Assembly: GCA_023053575.1 (NCBI GenBank)
Contig: JAKZAP010000004.1
Span: 23,055,252 to 23,119,251 of the forward strand
Direction: 5' to 3'
Source of the DNA: Branchinecta lynchi
Taxonomy: Eukaryota > Arthropoda > Branchiopoda > Anostraca > Branchinectidae
Length of the DNA stretch: 64,000 nt
The position numbers and the translations under genes were made by a program. The notes beneath the pieces were generated by a model that searched no databases, was not told the origin of the DNA, and worked only from the letters and a program-made list of their open reading frames with translations. Below are positions 23,701 to 34,500 of this stretch, in pieces. Within the stretch, counting starts at the first letter, position 1, and every line of letters starts with the position of its first letter.

Positions 23701-26700
23701 ACGCCACAAATGCCACCAGTTTCTACAAGTGTCAGTGTGCAGGAAATGAGTACTCCAACGTCTCTACCAGCTCTAGTAGCTACTGCTATGTCAGCTGGAG
23801 AGGAAAAGGACACATTACCTGACGCGCCACCTGCGTCGTCGCCGGCAGAAGTAGTCCCTGAGAATCTGGCGAATAGCGAAAAGACCGAGGAACCGCAACC
23901 AGTACCAGAAGAGACGATGGAGATAGTCGAAGTTTTGGAGAATGAAGTCACGCCAAAAATGTCAGCAGGAAGCTCGACAGAAGTATCTCTTGCTCCGGAA
24001 GTTGGATCCACACATGAAGAGGTCGGACAGTTGGATGATACTCCAGTAGAGTCTACCGACCCTGAACTGCCTCTGCTTGGGGCTCAATCAGGCTTCGAAG
24101 CAAGTAGTCAAGAGCAGTCATGCGAGGCGCCTGAGCAGTCTGCCACAAACGCTCCCGAAGCCAAGCCCGAGTCCGAAGGGCCTCCAGCTTTGAGCCCAAT
24201 TGACACAGAAGAAGGAGCGCCCGAGGAACCGATTAGGCCGGCGGGACCAGAAATACCTGCAGATTCGACCTTGCCAACCCTAGTTCGCGAAGTAGAATTA
24301 CCTGCTGACAACGACGATGACCATCCGCCTGTCTTAATACCCATGGAAAAACGCCCTCCGTTGCCTGCCAGTGTTAACCCTATTCTTGAAGATTGGAGCG
24401 AATGGGACTCGGACGATGAAAGGCCCTTGAAAGCCAAAAAGCCGGTGTTACCGAAAACCTACGATAGGAGGAAGCCTAACGCGTCTTCAAGCGGGACTTC
24501 GCCTTCTAGCCCTGTGAAAACGGTGGAAGATAAAACAGCGGAGCAGACTCCCGTTTCGTCGCCGCGTGTAGATAGAGTGCAAATTGTTCCTTCGGACAAA
24601 ATACAGGTTAAACCTGCGCTGAAATCGCCAACGAGCTCCGACACCAATGTGCCTATTGTTTCCGTTTCTCCTGGAACGAAGCAAGTTCGCTTTGCCCCTT
24701 CCCCAACCAAACCGGTGACAGTCATGCCGAATAAACCTCCCGTGCTAAGCCCTTCGCGACCAGTACCCCTGCCTACGAAAGAAACCACAGAAAAGAAGAA
24801 GGTCCCGGAATCTCTCGTCGAAAATTTGTTTGCAATCAGGAAGCGGGCACAACCTGCGGTGGACACAACAATGGCAAAGAAACCCAAAGCCCCTGAAGGA
24901 TCCAAGGTTGATGAAACACCAGCTAAAGCTAAAGAACACGTAAAGAAATCAGGAGCCATAGCGACGAAGCTAAAGGTAAACGGAGCGAAGTCGCCAAGTT
25001 CTGAACGGAAAACTAGCCTTTGTTCAGCGGAGTCGCCGTCGAAAGTTAAAGAATTCGATTTATTTTCTACCCCCACGATGAAGCGAACAGGAGGCAGCAA
25101 ACGGGTCAGTTTTTCCGAAACTCCAGAAGAAGTAACCCCGGAAGCACGGAAAAGGTCCAAGGCCAACGATACCGCAAGAAGTATACTGAAACGAAAACAG
25201 GTGGTGAAGAAACCCGCTGAAAGTCCGGTGGAGCAGCCAGAGCGGAAGAGACGGAAAAAGCCAGTTGACACTAAGCAAGAAGAAGAAAATGATGATGACT
25301 TCCTTTCCGGTGCTGATATGGGAGAGTAAGTACAGTTTGTCTTGTAACCTGTAAAGTAAAGTCGAAGGATTTTCTTGAGTTCCGACTGTGATGCACGTTT
25401 TCTCTTTCTTAGTCGAGTCATTGGTTGCATTTTTGCAGATACCATGGTATCTGATACCACGGTCTAAAGTCGTTTTTGCAGTTACTGTGGTATCTGATAT
25501 CACGGTAAAAAAAAAAAGCGTTTTTGCAGGTGTCATTGTATCTGGAGAGGACCGACCGTGGAAACTGATCGTGGTGTCTGAAACAGTCATCACACTTTCA
25601 CCACCAATAAAGCCTAGGGTTTTGTCAAAATGGTGGGAAAGAAGTTTGGCACACGATGTGACTGGGTACCAGTTTTTCTTTGGGATGACTTCGAAAAGTG
25701 CAATTTTGGCAATTTTCGTATTTGCAAAGCAACCGTGGTACTAGATACCACGGTAACTGCAAAAACGACTAAGTGTAGATCCAGTTACCGTGTTAACAGA
25801 TACCATGGTATCTGCAACAAGTGCGCAAGCGCTCGGACGTGGAGTGTAAAAGTAAAATGTTTATCACATTTTATATACAGACAGCTTTAGAACCAAGACA
25901 TATCTCATCCCCAATAACCAAACAAGGATTGAAATAACCTAATCTGTAATTATCCCATTTTAAAAGCTTTAAATGTAAACAAACAGCCAGTATAAATCCA
26001 AAGAAATGTTGAAGGTCTTGCACGAATAGCATTAGTTCGAACACTGAATGGTCTGCCAGCCAGTCCCACCCTTCGAACCTCTTTTTCATTAGAAAGGTAA
26101 TAACAAGTGCAATAAACCAAATGGTAGCAGCCTAATGCTCCCTTTGTCACAATTCATTAAGAATCGATCATATGACCAAGCAGTCAAGTTGCCAACTGTT
26201 CATTAAAGATCAAAGTACGTCGCGTCGTCTTATTTGTTGCTGTTACAGCAAATCCTCATCCATAGATATATCTCCCCAAATATACAAGAGTTGGTCTTGA
26301 GACCTGTCATTGACGAACATAACTCATGGGAAATCTGGGCCCAGCTGCCCATGAGCGGGAGGGAGGGGGGGGGGGGGGGTCGCGACCCATCAAAATGTGT
26401 ATTTACACCTTTTTTCCCTCAAGTATACCAGCTTAGAGTTTGATTGAAGTCACTTTTTTCATGGGCAATTCGGGCCCACTTGCCCATGAACGGGGAGGGT
26501 GGGGGTGGTTCAAACCTCCCCAAACCCTATGATCCAAAAGCACAAAGGAATTTCATCGTCTCATCTCCAAATAAAATCAAGTTAAAAACATTAAAAAATG
26601 GTCAATCTGGGCCCAATTGCCCCTGAACCAAGTGGGTGTGGGGTTTGGGATCCGCAAATAGTAAAAAGAGACCCCAATGCTCACAATCCTACCAAGTTCC

Positions 26701-29700
26701 AACTTCATACCTGTTGATTCCTGTCAGGGGTTACGAACTTCACTCCTGGGCAATCTGGGCCCAGTTGCCTATGAACGGGGTGGGTGGGGGAAGTGCAACT
26801 TTAAAAGCAATTTCCCAGCCCTTGGATCTACACGTCCAAGAAATTTCATCGTCCTATGTCCAGTTCTGGTCAAGTTACGAACATTATTCACTGGGCAATC
26901 TGGGCCCTTTTTCCCCTGAACCGGTTGGGTGTGGGGGGTGGGACCCCTAAAAAGCATAACTAGACCCCAGTACCCACAAGTGTACCAAGTTTGAACTTGA
27001 TACTTGCACTCGTTCACGAGTTATGAGCTCCACAAAATATGGTGAAAACCGAAAGCTGAAAGCTGCTACAGCTCTCGCAATAGTGGACTGTTCTTAAGAA
27101 CACTCCACTAAAAACGCAATTTTGAGCTATCGATGAAAGAACTTTGACCAAATAAACAAACAGTTTTCTTTGCAAATCTTCGACAAGGCTGTTGATCTGT
27201 CGATGGAGCCGCTGCGCGCTGTGTGACTAGCAGCGGTATACCTTACCGTAAAACAGGGGTCTGGAGAAACCCGCGCGCACTAGCCTCCCGGCTAAAGGCT
27301 ATGGAAATGTTAGATATGTAATATAACCTGTCATATAACTTTATAGCAAAGGTTCATAATATGTTGTGCATAACCTGGCTCTTAATGACGGCATTCCATT
27401 GCTTAATCTTTCTTAAAGCGATGTTCCTCCCCGCAGCCACAGAATAAAGTCACTCACGCGTTGAAGTCGCTGTTGTTTTGCATTGTATCCGGTAAGGCCT
27501 TCCAGTTCAGTCTGTCTAAAATTAGAGCGCTGTACCTTTTTCGGAACTGGGGAAAATCCTGGAGGGAGATGAGAACGCCGGTAAGTCTTGCTAGTGAAAG
27601 GACCTTGGAAGCTTCTGTAGACTGTTGATTTATTTCAGAGGTCGCCTTCCTGGAGTTTCATCCAAGCCTTGTCCTGTCTGCTCAGCGCGATACACAACGC
27701 CGGAAGGACTTGCAAATCATATCGCTACCCATACCGGTAAGTGAAACATAAAGTAAACCAGAAATTAATGAACAAAAAAGGTGGTGCAGTTTGCCTCGTA
27801 ATTTGTATTGTTTCTTTCAGTTTTGTTTCAAAAGTTAATGCCCTATAGTCTGCGACAATCTTCGCCCGCTGTATGACGCATAGTTCTTTTTTATGGTACT
27901 TGCCCTTCGGCCAAGTGCCATATTGCGATCGCAATTTCTGTCGGTCGCCCGGTCCGGTTTTTGCTAGTTCGGGTACTTCTACATAAGCTAGGACGATGAA
28001 ACTTGGCAGGTTTCACGAACCCGAAAAGATTAACTTGGAAACAGTTAATTCCCTTATCCGACCATCATGGGGGGGGGGGGGGGATTGGAGGGAGGGGGAG
28101 TCTGAAACCTTGAGGTATTTGTAACTTTTGAACGGGTGATTGGATCAGACGACCCACTTTAAATCCGAACCGGATCCGGTGACTTGGGCGGGAGTTGGAG
28201 GGGGGGGGGGGGGCGGAAATCTTGGGAATCGCTTACATTAGAGGGATCGGGATGAAACTTGGTGGAAAGAACAAGCACAAGTCCTAGATACATCACTGAC
28301 ATTGACGGACCGGATCCAGGCACCGCTGGTGGAGTTGTGTGTGAGGGGGGGGGGGGGCTCCGGAATTTTGGGGATCCAGCCAGCTCGGTACTCGGTACTA
28401 CTATGATGATGAAACTTGGCAGGACTATGAGGGTTATAGTCGTTTGGACGATCCGAACATCGTGGAGGAGTGGAGGGATGGTGAACCCGGAAACTAGTGA
28501 CATTTATAACTTTTGAACGGGCGATCGGATTTTAATGAAACTTGGCAAGTGAAAAGAGCTGTCGTCTCAGATTTCCCGTGCCAAGTCAGGACTGGATTCT
28601 ATACTTGCGGGGGGGGGGGCTGGAAGAGGGCACCGAAACGCTTAGCGTTGATGGATCGGGATGGAATTTGAAGTAGTAGATACGTTCTTGATAGAACCAG
28701 ATCATATCGGGGATTTGAAGGGGTTTTCCCTTAATTCCGGTGATCGCGACCCTACCCACCAGTGAGACTTCATGGGTGATAAGAATTGGTGACCAATATA
28801 TGTAAAACATGTGTCCGAACCCCATGCGGTCATGGTTGGGGGAGTTGGAGGGGAGGGGGGGTCCGGAAACTTAGTGACATTCACAAAAAAAAAACGAATG
28901 TGGCGAAGGGGATGTAAGTTGGACAGTATCGAGCTTATGTGGCCTAGATTTTTGCGGACCGTTATTTGGCGTCCGAACCGGATCCGACCACCGTAGGAGG
29001 AGGATGAAGCGGGAACCGGGAATTTGCAGATATGCTCCATTTTGAGTTAAACTGTGTGGCTCGCAAAGGGGTTAAACGAGTGGAGGGATTTCAGTAAAAC
29101 TTTGAAAGTAGAGAGATCGTATGCCCTAGATGATTTTAGGGTCTGGACCGGATCCGAGCACGATGGGAGGTGTACCGGAATTTTGGCAAAATGCTCCGAT
29201 TCGACTGATAGTTTGTAAGAGAAGATGCTTCAGAAGATTAGATGATCCATTGATGTGTCCGAACAGGGGGGGGGGGGGGTACCGGAAACAGTGTGGCCAC
29301 GTCTAGAAATCACACGTGTGGTTCTAAGCTTGGAAGGTAGTCATTCTCCCCAGATGATCCGAACTGATGCCGGAAATGCTCACACTCCAGTGAAACTGGA
29401 TACCCTATTTCTAGGTCCGATCCTAGGGGGGTTGAAGGTGATATTTTGTGACGTTCTCATCTACTTTCTCTTTTCTCGCACCACTTACTCATAACAAGTG
29501 TCATATGAGCTAGTAGCTCTTGTTCTTTGGTGCATTTAACGAGGTTCACTTTGAAGTCGTCATTTCCCAGATTTAACCATCAATGGGAGGGTGGGGGGGA
29601 GGGGAATCAATAACCTTGTATAACTTACTCATAACTCTGGGACAGCTGATCAAACTCGGATGAAACTTGTTTGTCCTGACCGGATCCGTTCAGATTTAAG

Positions 29701-30074
29701 TGCAAGAAGTCTTGTAGGCACTTCAGCGCTAGATTTACAGTTTCAAACCGTATCCGACTGTCGAGTGACTGGCTGCTATTAGCTACTAAGGACTGCTGCA
29801 ATTTTCCTGGAAATTTACTTTGATACATGCAAGGAAGATGCTGGGAAACTGAAGGCCTTCAGTTACAGAAGAAGATGAAAGAGTTTCTCTTACCCTATAA
29901 CCTTGTTTTTCAGGGCTGATCAACAATAAGAAGGTCTGTCCACTATGTACCTACAGCGTGTTAGAGTCAAAGAGGTCAAAAGCACAAATCCAGTCTCATA
30001 TTTTGACGTCCCATCGGGTCCTCCTGCCTGATGCGGACGTAAACACCTCTCGCTCCGCGCGTGCCAGTGACTAG
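12541..30074 (+). CDS. Large disordered nuclear protein with two C-terminal C2H2 zinc fingers (six exons)
   Basis: Reconstructed gene: exons 12541-14763, 16631-16792, 17652-17995, 21140-25325, 27639-27736 and 29914-30074. All five introns are GT..AG and the junction phases (0, 0, 2, 2, 1) match, which is the main evidence that it is one gene of about 2,390 residues. From N to C: an acidic region (four 37-aa repeats, residues ~162-309); low-complexity Gln/Val segments; a duplicated VIDGK...STKKID motif (~1034 and ~1167); a Pro/Thr/Ser/Ala-rich tract; two RVxF-type motifs; basic clusters such as RKRRKKP; and in the last ~80 residues one canonical finger (C-x2-C-x12-H-x3-H) and one unusual finger (C-x2-C-x16-H-x4-H). 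I do not recognise the family. A chromatin or transcription role with possible PP1 recruitment is inference. Exon 4 needs a one-base correction to be open throughout. Introns are filled with repeats. Confidence 0.82.
13024..13467 (+). repeat. Four in-frame 111-bp coding repeats
   Basis: Units start at 13024, 13135, 13246 and 13357, each encoding ELVTETYDDRAFDKEDDTNR then DEVVVSGSGPDDGATEN with one to several substitutions. The period is exactly 111 bp, so the frame is kept. Copies 2-4 are nearly identical at DNA level while copy 1 is the most diverged, which suggests recent expansion or homogenisation. Confidence 0.97.
15119..15977 (+). mobile_element. F2 HINE-like element, copy b (5'-truncated), in intron 1
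   Basis: Begins inside the element at GGTCGAGTTCG...GATGGGCTATGTAGCCCTACATTTAGGG; the left palindrome and microsatellite are missing. Four or so core units follow (GACATGCTGAA, CCCGGAATCCGGC). The right end is complete: TTTTTGGGATCCCATCGAAACC then GGTCTTGTT. It lies in the sense orientation within intron 1 of the zinc-finger gene. Confidence 0.8.
16095..16205 (-). repeat. GGACCCTTGCC-family repeat fragment
   Basis: Reads GGATACGTCAGCTACGATT, CATCAGCGATATTTCGGCCC, TTGGCAAGGGTCCTCGTCAGG. This matches, in inverse orientation, the core repeated at 43197-43340 and 43400-43545 and partly at 50390-50510 and 50600-50815. Confidence 0.7.
16631..16792 (+). CDS. Zinc-finger gene, exon 2
   Basis: A 54-codon exon between TTTTTTCTCAG and GTCAGT, phase 0 on both sides. 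It encodes an acidic/Gly segment then SLFEVRMPDGSTQYVQ. No known domain. Phase agreement with exons 1 and 3 supports it. Confidence 0.8.
17652..17995 (+). CDS. Zinc-finger gene, exon 3
   Basis: Starts after TTTCTTTCTCTCAG in phase 0 (IPVSMPVIQAPTP) and ends GACCA|GTAAGT in phase 2. The product is Gln/Pro/Val-rich and probably disordered. Together exons 2-3 look like low-complexity activation-domain-type sequence, which is inference from composition only. Confidence 0.82.
18041..18146 (+). repeat. Perfect 56-bp tandem duplication in intron 3
   Basis: TGCTTTAAACATAATACGTA and the following ~30 bases ending CCTCCTGTTTCA occur twice head to tail with 56-bp spacing and no mismatch I can see. This indicates a recent event, or an assembly artefact. 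Confidence 0.85.
18150..18994. other. Intron 3, no feature identified
   Basis: No exon signal or clear element. Three short repeated phrases (GGCTCACTGG, CACTCAAGTG and CCAGTGCAGCC) give a weak local repeat around 18340-18430. Confidence 0.4.
18995..19299 (+). mobile_element. GAGCGTGTTCCACCCT-type MITE, copy 1
   Basis: Left end GGAGTGTGTTCCGCCCTTCTAAC; right end GTAGGGTGGAACACGCTCC. Inner inverted units AATAGTAACTATTAGTTA and CTAATAGTAACTATT repeat. The same element is present inverted at 56093-56387 and as a fragment at 62633-62752. No coding capacity. The superfamily is uncertain. Confidence 0.8.
19300..20764. other. Intron 3, remnants only
   Basis: No exon found. A short CCGATATTTCGACGCTTCTT phrase near 19520 recalls the GGACCCTTGCC repeat family. 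A GTAACC/GTTACG-rich inverted stretch spans 19330-19730. The rest looks unique. Confidence 0.4.
20765..21032. mobile_element. PIF/Harbinger-like MITE, 268 bp, next to the exon 4 acceptor
   Basis: TIRs GGTTGCGTTCC / GGAACGCAACC with TTA on both sides (20762-20764 and 21033-21035), the 3-bp duplication typical of PIF/Harbinger. The inside is made of AACGATTGTTAACAATCGTT-type palindromes. It ends ~107 bp before the exon 4 acceptor. Confidence 0.8.
21140..25325 (+). CDS. Zinc-finger gene, exon 4 (4.2 kb, contains apparent +1 frameshift)
   Basis: Acceptor CTTTCGCAG at 21139; the first base completes the CA of exon 3 to CAG, then SPI-M-NRQNRG. The first frame is open from there to a stop at 23153. 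The second frame is open from 23074 to the donor GGAGA|GTAAGT at 25325. Both have the same disordered, Pro/Ser/Thr/Lys style. Removing one A from the AAAAA run at 23099-23103 joins them smoothly (SSGK-FPALKPVP). Contents: duplicated VIDGK motif (21510-21599 and 21909-21998), WSEWDSDDERP acidic motif (~24396), KQVRF (24679-24693), KRVSFSETPE (25099-25128), SILKRK and RKRRKKP basic clusters. An internal ATG at 21150 could serve as an alternative start. Confidence 0.82.
25435..25815 (+). mobile_element. Palindromic ATACCATGGTATCTG foldback element, copy 1
   Basis: Both ends read GCAGATACCATGGTATCTG, itself a palindrome. Inside, ACCGTGGTATCTGATACCACG-type half palindromes repeat near both ends with GTCGTTTTTGCAG spacers. 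An inverted, more decayed copy is at 59462-59825. It lies ~110 bp after the exon 4 donor, in intron 4. Confidence 0.8.
26290..27030 (+). repeat. Degenerate ~130-145 bp tandem array in intron 4
   Basis: Five units recognised by CATGGGCAATCTGGGCCCA followed by a GTTGCCCATGAACGGGG-type phrase (about 26325, 26459, 26605, 26746, 26894). They differ by many substitutions and by the length of the G tract. The style resembles the tandem core of the F1 elements, but the sequence is different. No ends were defined. Confidence 0.75.
27031..27638. other. Intron 4, no further exon accepted
   Basis: An exon-like stretch (acceptor CCCGCAG at 27436, donor CCG|GTAAGT near 27581) was considered and rejected because its phase does not fit. 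Nothing else is seen. Confidence 0.45.
27639..27736 (+). CDS. Zinc-finger gene, exon 5 (canonical C2H2 finger)
   Basis: After TTTATTTCAG; the first base A completes GA of exon 4 to GAA. The exon reads GRLPGVSSK then the finger CPVCSARYTTPEGLANHIATH and TG, exactly C-x2-C-x12-H-x3-H with a THTG-like linker start. Donor ACCG|GTAAGT, phase 1. The 98-bp exon is strong evidence for the reading frame of the whole 3' half. Confidence 0.9.
27892..29524 (+). mobile_element. F1 HINE-like element, copy b, in intron 5
   Basis: Left hairpin TATGGTACTTG-CCCTTCGGC-CAAGTGCCATA, then TTGCGATCGCAATTTCTGTC. The core consists of diverged units with GGGATGAAACTTGGTGG, CGGACCGGATCC and long G tracts (e.g. 28072-28085, 28200-28213). 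The right end reads AAGTGTCATATGAGCTAGTAGCTCTTGTT, including the GAGCT/AGCTC hairpin. It fills most of intron 5. Confidence 0.8.
29914..30074 (+). CDS. Zinc-finger gene, last coding exon (atypical C2H2 finger)
   Basis: Acceptor CCTTGTTTTTCAG at 29913; GG completes the Gly codon, followed by LINNKKVCPLCTYSVLESKR and a basic/Gln stretch to SHILTSH. The spacing C-x2-C-x16-H-x4-H is longer than usual, so metal binding is likely but the fold is unusual. The stop TAG is at 30072-30074. A donor-like GAG|GTAAGA at 30084 lies just past the stop, so a spliced 3' UTR is possible. Confidence 0.88.
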
Positions 30075-30124
30075 ATACCCTGAGGTAAGAATCCGAGTGA
30101 GGTAGGGCGAAATCATGCTCCTAA

Positions 30125-30463
30125 GGGAAAGTTTTCGCGTGGATGGCTCTGGTCCCGTCTAGCTCGGCGGACATTTTTGCGTGAATGCCGTCGATCTTTT
30201 CGTCATTTTCGTGCGTACGGATGAACAGGTGAACGGGTTATCCAGCTCGGTGCCTCCCGTTCAACACCGCTCCGAGGGCATCATGGAGCTGAACCGGGAT
30301 ATTGTGTGGACCTTCCCACTCATATGCTCCCATCCAGCTGAATGGGCATTTTCGCGTGGACCGAACCCATCTTCCTCAGCCGTTCAAGACCCGATCGATT
30401 TTCTCATTTTCGCGTGAACGGGATTACCCGTTCAGCCCTACAGCCATCCACGCAAAACGTCCC
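30125..30463. mobile_element. PIF/Harbinger-like MITE (GTTTTCGCGTGG family), copy 1
   Basis: Ends GGGAAAGTTTTCGCGTGGATGG and CCATCCACGCAAAACGTCCC, flanked by TAA on both sides (30122-30124, 30464-30466). The interior repeats TTTTCGCGTG and CCCGTTCA phrases. A second copy is at 42225-42590. It starts 51 bp after the stop codon, so it may contribute the 3' UTR or polyadenylation region. Confidence 0.82.
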
Positions 30464-30466
30464 TAA

Positions 30467-30985
30467 GATTCCCTTTTATGATACAGTCGCAGCAGTTGTG
30501 ATAGGCTTGAAATACCACCGGTACCGGTATTCTTGTGAACTAAATATTTGCATCAGAATGGGCGTAGTTACATGCAAAGAGTGTTAGTCGTGATAGTTAA
30601 AACCAAAACTGAACGCCAGACGCTTGTAATCCAATTTTTGTTTTCACAAAAGTCTGCTGAGCTTCTCACTTATCCTCAACCAACGCGTGTGCGTGCACTA
30701 AACAGCAAACAGGTGTTTTGTCACCTGAGCTTGTAATTCTTTTCCCCAATTGGTAACTCAGTGGAAGCAATCTGGAAAGAAGAAAAGACATGAGTTCTAA
30801 AGATGGTGTGTCTTTGGCATCTGTATTCTTGGGGTTTTGTCGGTCAGCTACTGTTCTGCTGTGGAAGATTGACTTTTGTTCTAATTTGTATGAGACTTGC
30901 AGCCTCCGAATCAGTGAGGAGAGCATACCAACATTACGGCTCAACTTAAGAACCAAAGCATCGGTGTCCTGCTTGAAAGAAAGAT
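30467..30985. other. Intergenic, nothing identified
   Basis: No exon, RNA or clear element is visible in this stretch. Confidence 0.4.
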
Positions 30986-31340
30986 TTAAACGTGTCTCAA
31001 ATGTTCAATTTCAACTCTGGGCTGGATCCGAAAACCGTGGTGGGAGTTGGAGCCTGGAGGAGGGCCCTTAAATCTTGTGGCACGCTTAGATAGGAGGGAT
31101 CGAGACGGGACTTGGGGCCGGATCTGGTCACTGTAGGGGAGTTTGAGGGGGTCCAGAAATTCTTGTGACATGCATAAGTCTGGAACGAGTGTTGATTCGG
31201 ATGGAACTCGACAAATGGCAAGGGTACGCGTCCTAGTTGCTCCGGACCTGATCAAGCCACTGTGGGGGAATTTGGAGGGGTTTCGGGAATAGTGTGTCAG
31301 GCCAGTCAGGGGGGGGGGGGGGTCAGGGTACACGCGATCA
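30986..31340 (+). repeat. F1 core fragment
   Basis: Diverged units with GGATCCGAAAACCGTGGTGGGAGTTGG, GGAGGGATCGAGACGGGACTTGG and a G tract at 31309-31322. Both F1 ends are absent. Similar fragments occur at about 29540-29700 and 35296-35430. Confidence 0.65.
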
Positions 31341-31579
31341 TTTGTGCCTCAAGGGAATGCAGGGAGTGCGAAGAGGTCGAACATTTTTTGTGTTGTTTTT
31401 GTATCCAGGATAAAACCCCTTTTTTGGTTTGGTTGCAAAAAAAATAACGAGGGATAGTATTTTTGTAAGCATTAAGTTTTCAAAGAATGAAAATTTTAAG
31501 GAAAGGAGATATTAAGGAAGGAAAACAAAGAAAAGGTTTTAGATATGTGTTGAAATGGTAAAATGAGAAATAAGGGTTA

Positions 31580-34500
31580 AACAAGAGCTACGAGCTCATA
31601 TGGCACTTGTACGAGTAGGCTGTACAAGAAAGTAGATGAAAACGTCACAAAATACACCCGCCATCCAAAAAGGAGGTTCGGAAATAGAAATAGGATATTT
31701 AGTTTCACTCATTTCTGAGCAGTTCCGGCATCGTCTCGATTGCAAATGCACATGACTGTTCAAACTTTCATCCCAATAAATCCATTTGTTTGATCCCTAG
31801 ACGTGCTACACGATTTCCGGTACTCACTCTATTCCCACCTACCGTGGCCGAATCTGGTTCGGAATAAAAAAAAATCGACCACCTAAAGCATCTTCGTTTA
31901 TACCATCTACCAAGTTTCACTCGAATCTGAGCATTTTTGGAAAGTTCCGGTACCCCCCCCCCCCCCCCCCCTTCCCACCAACGTTGTCGGAGCCGGTTCG
32001 GGCCCACTCTCTTAATTCCCTCATCAAGTTTGACTGAAATTGGAGCATAGCCTATCTGCAAGTTTCCAGTACCCCCCCCCCCCCCCCTACCTTGGCCGAA
32101 TCCGGCCCAGACGCCAAATAACAAATCTAGGCCGCATAAACTCGGCACTGTCGAATTGCATCTCATTCGGTCCATCCGTTTGGTTTTTGTGCATGTCAAA
32201 AGTCCCCCCACCCCCAATTCCCCTAATCGTGGTCGCATATGGTTCGAACGCATGTTTTACATGTCGAGGCCATCGATTCGTATCACCCATGAAGTTTCAC
32301 TCGAATCAGACCACTCGTTCGCAATTTATAGAAGTCCATATTTCTCTTCTCTTGCTCCCCCAAAAATGCTCGGATCTAGGAACGGAAGTTTCCGGGGGTA
32401 TGTTGTGTCAGGTTTTTAAGTCAAGATAATTCGGGTCGCTAATATGCCTGCAAAGTTTCGTCGTCGTTTTACATCTGGAACTATTCTAACTCACGACTAC
32501 CGGAATTCCAGGAAACCCCCTCCAACTCCCCCCACAGAGCCCCGAAACCATCTGGCTCCGTCAATTTCATCTAGGCCTAATGCTTGTTCCATCCATTAAG
32601 TTTCGTCCCAATCCCTCTACTTTTAGAGTTTCTTGAGTTTTCCACCCCCCCCCCCCCCCCCCATCCCCACAGGTATCGGACCCGACTCGGACGTGACACT
32701 GAACGTCCGAGGCGATAGCTCACCAGACAAGTTTCATTCAAATCCGATCACCCGTTCAAAAGTTATGCACGCCACTAGATTCCGGACTCCCCATCCACCC
32801 ACTCCCCCCACGATGGTCGGGTCGGGGAAACGGCTGTTCTCGAGTCAATCTGTTCGGATCCCTGACATACCTGCCAAGTTTCATCGCCCTAGGACATCAG
32901 GAAGTATGCCGAACTCGCGGGATCGCTAGAAATCCGGACCCCCACCCCAACTCCCCCACAATGCCCTGATCCGGTCCGGTTATGTCAATGACGTGTCGAG
33001 GACCTGTGCTTGTTTTTCCCACCAAGTTTCATCCCGATCCCTCCACTTTAAGCGTTTCTCAAAATTTCCGGTTCCCTCCTCCAACTCCTCCCAGTGTCAT
33101 CGGATCCGGTCCGGTTATGTCAATGACGTGTCTAGGACCTGTGCTTGTTTTTCCCACCAAGTTTCATCCCGATCCCTCCACTTTAAGCGTTTCTCAAAAT
33201 TTCCGGTTACCTCCTCCAACTCCCCCCAGTGTCATCGGATCCGGCCTGCATTTAAAGTGAGGTGTCTGAGACACAAGGTCATCCTAAATATCAATTTTCA
33301 TCAAGATCCGATCACCCGTTCAAAAGTTATGCACGCCACTAGATTCCGGACTGCCCATCCACCCACTCCCCCCACGATGGTCGGGTCGGGGAAACGGCTG
33401 TTCTCAAGTCAATCTGTTCGGATCCTTGACATACCTGCCAAGTTTCATCGCCCTAGGACACCAGGAAGTATGCCGAACTCGCGGGATCGCTAGAAATCCG
33501 GACCCCCATCCCAACTCCCCCACAGTGCCCTGATCCGGTCCGGTTATGTCAATGACGTGTCTAGGACCTGTGCTTGTCTTTCCCACCAAGTTTCATCCCG
33601 ATCCCTCCACTTTAAGCGTTTCTCAAAATTTCCGGTTCCCCACCCCAACTCCCCCACAGTGCCCTGATCCGATCCGGTTATGTCAATGACGTTTCTAGGA
33701 CCTGTGGTTGTTTTTCCCACCAAGTTTCATCCCGATCCCTCCACTTTAAGCGTTTCTCAAAATTTCCGGTTCCCTCCTCCAACTCCCCCCAGTGTCATCG
33801 GATCCGGCCCGGATTTAAAGTGAGGTGTCTGAGACACGAGGTCATCCTAAATATCAATTTTCATCAAGATCCGATCACCCGTTCGCAAGCTAAAAATACC
33901 TCAAATTTTGGCTTCACCCTCCCTCCACCCCCCCCCCCCCCCCCCCCAGATGGTCGAATCGGGGAATTGATGAGTTCCTATTTAAGCTGGTCGGGTCCCA
34001 GACATGCCTGTCAATTTCCATCGTCCCAGCACATCAGGAAGCACGGAACTCGCGGGATCACTACAAATTCGGACTTCTCCCCCCCCCCCCAACTCCCCCA
34101 AAGTGAGCGGATCCGTTCCGGTTATATCAGTCACGTATCTAGGACTTTTGCTTGTACTTTCCACCAAGTTTCATTCGGATCCCTCCACTCTAAGTGTTTT
34201 CCAAGATTTCCGGTTTCCCCCTCTAACTCCCCCCAGTGTCACCGGATCCGGTCTGGATTTAAAATGGAGGGTCTGAGACACGAAGTCCTTCCATGTATTA
34301 AGTTTCATTAAGATCCGATCACCCGTTCGTAAGCTAAAAATATCTCATTTTTCCTATTTTTTCCGGATTCCCCCTCCCTCCACTCCCCTCCAGATGGTCG
34401 GATCGAGGAAGCGACAATTTCTAATTTAATCTGGTCCAGTTCCTGATATGCTTGCCAAGTTTCATCGTCCTAGCTTATCTGGAAGTGCCCGAACTAGCAA

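Noticed and set aside
24459..25460. 333-codon minus-strand ORF opposite zinc-finger exon 4
   Set aside because: Shadow of a low-complexity coding exon; the plus strand has phase-consistent splicing to zinc-finger exons.
26290..27030. CRISPR-like regular repeats
   Set aside because: Eukaryotic locus; units are long, degenerate, without unique spacers.
27437..27580. Possible exon between CCCGCAG and GTAAGT in intron 4
   Set aside because: The incoming phase from 25325 gives a TGA in this stretch, while direct splicing to 27639 fits perfectly and yields a canonical zinc finger. The GKAF-like phrase is in a frame that cannot be joined.
32633..34311. Several Pro/Ser-rich ORFs up to 166 codons
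   Set aside because: Translations of the tandem F1 core; frames shift between units and the same phrases appear in non-open copies.
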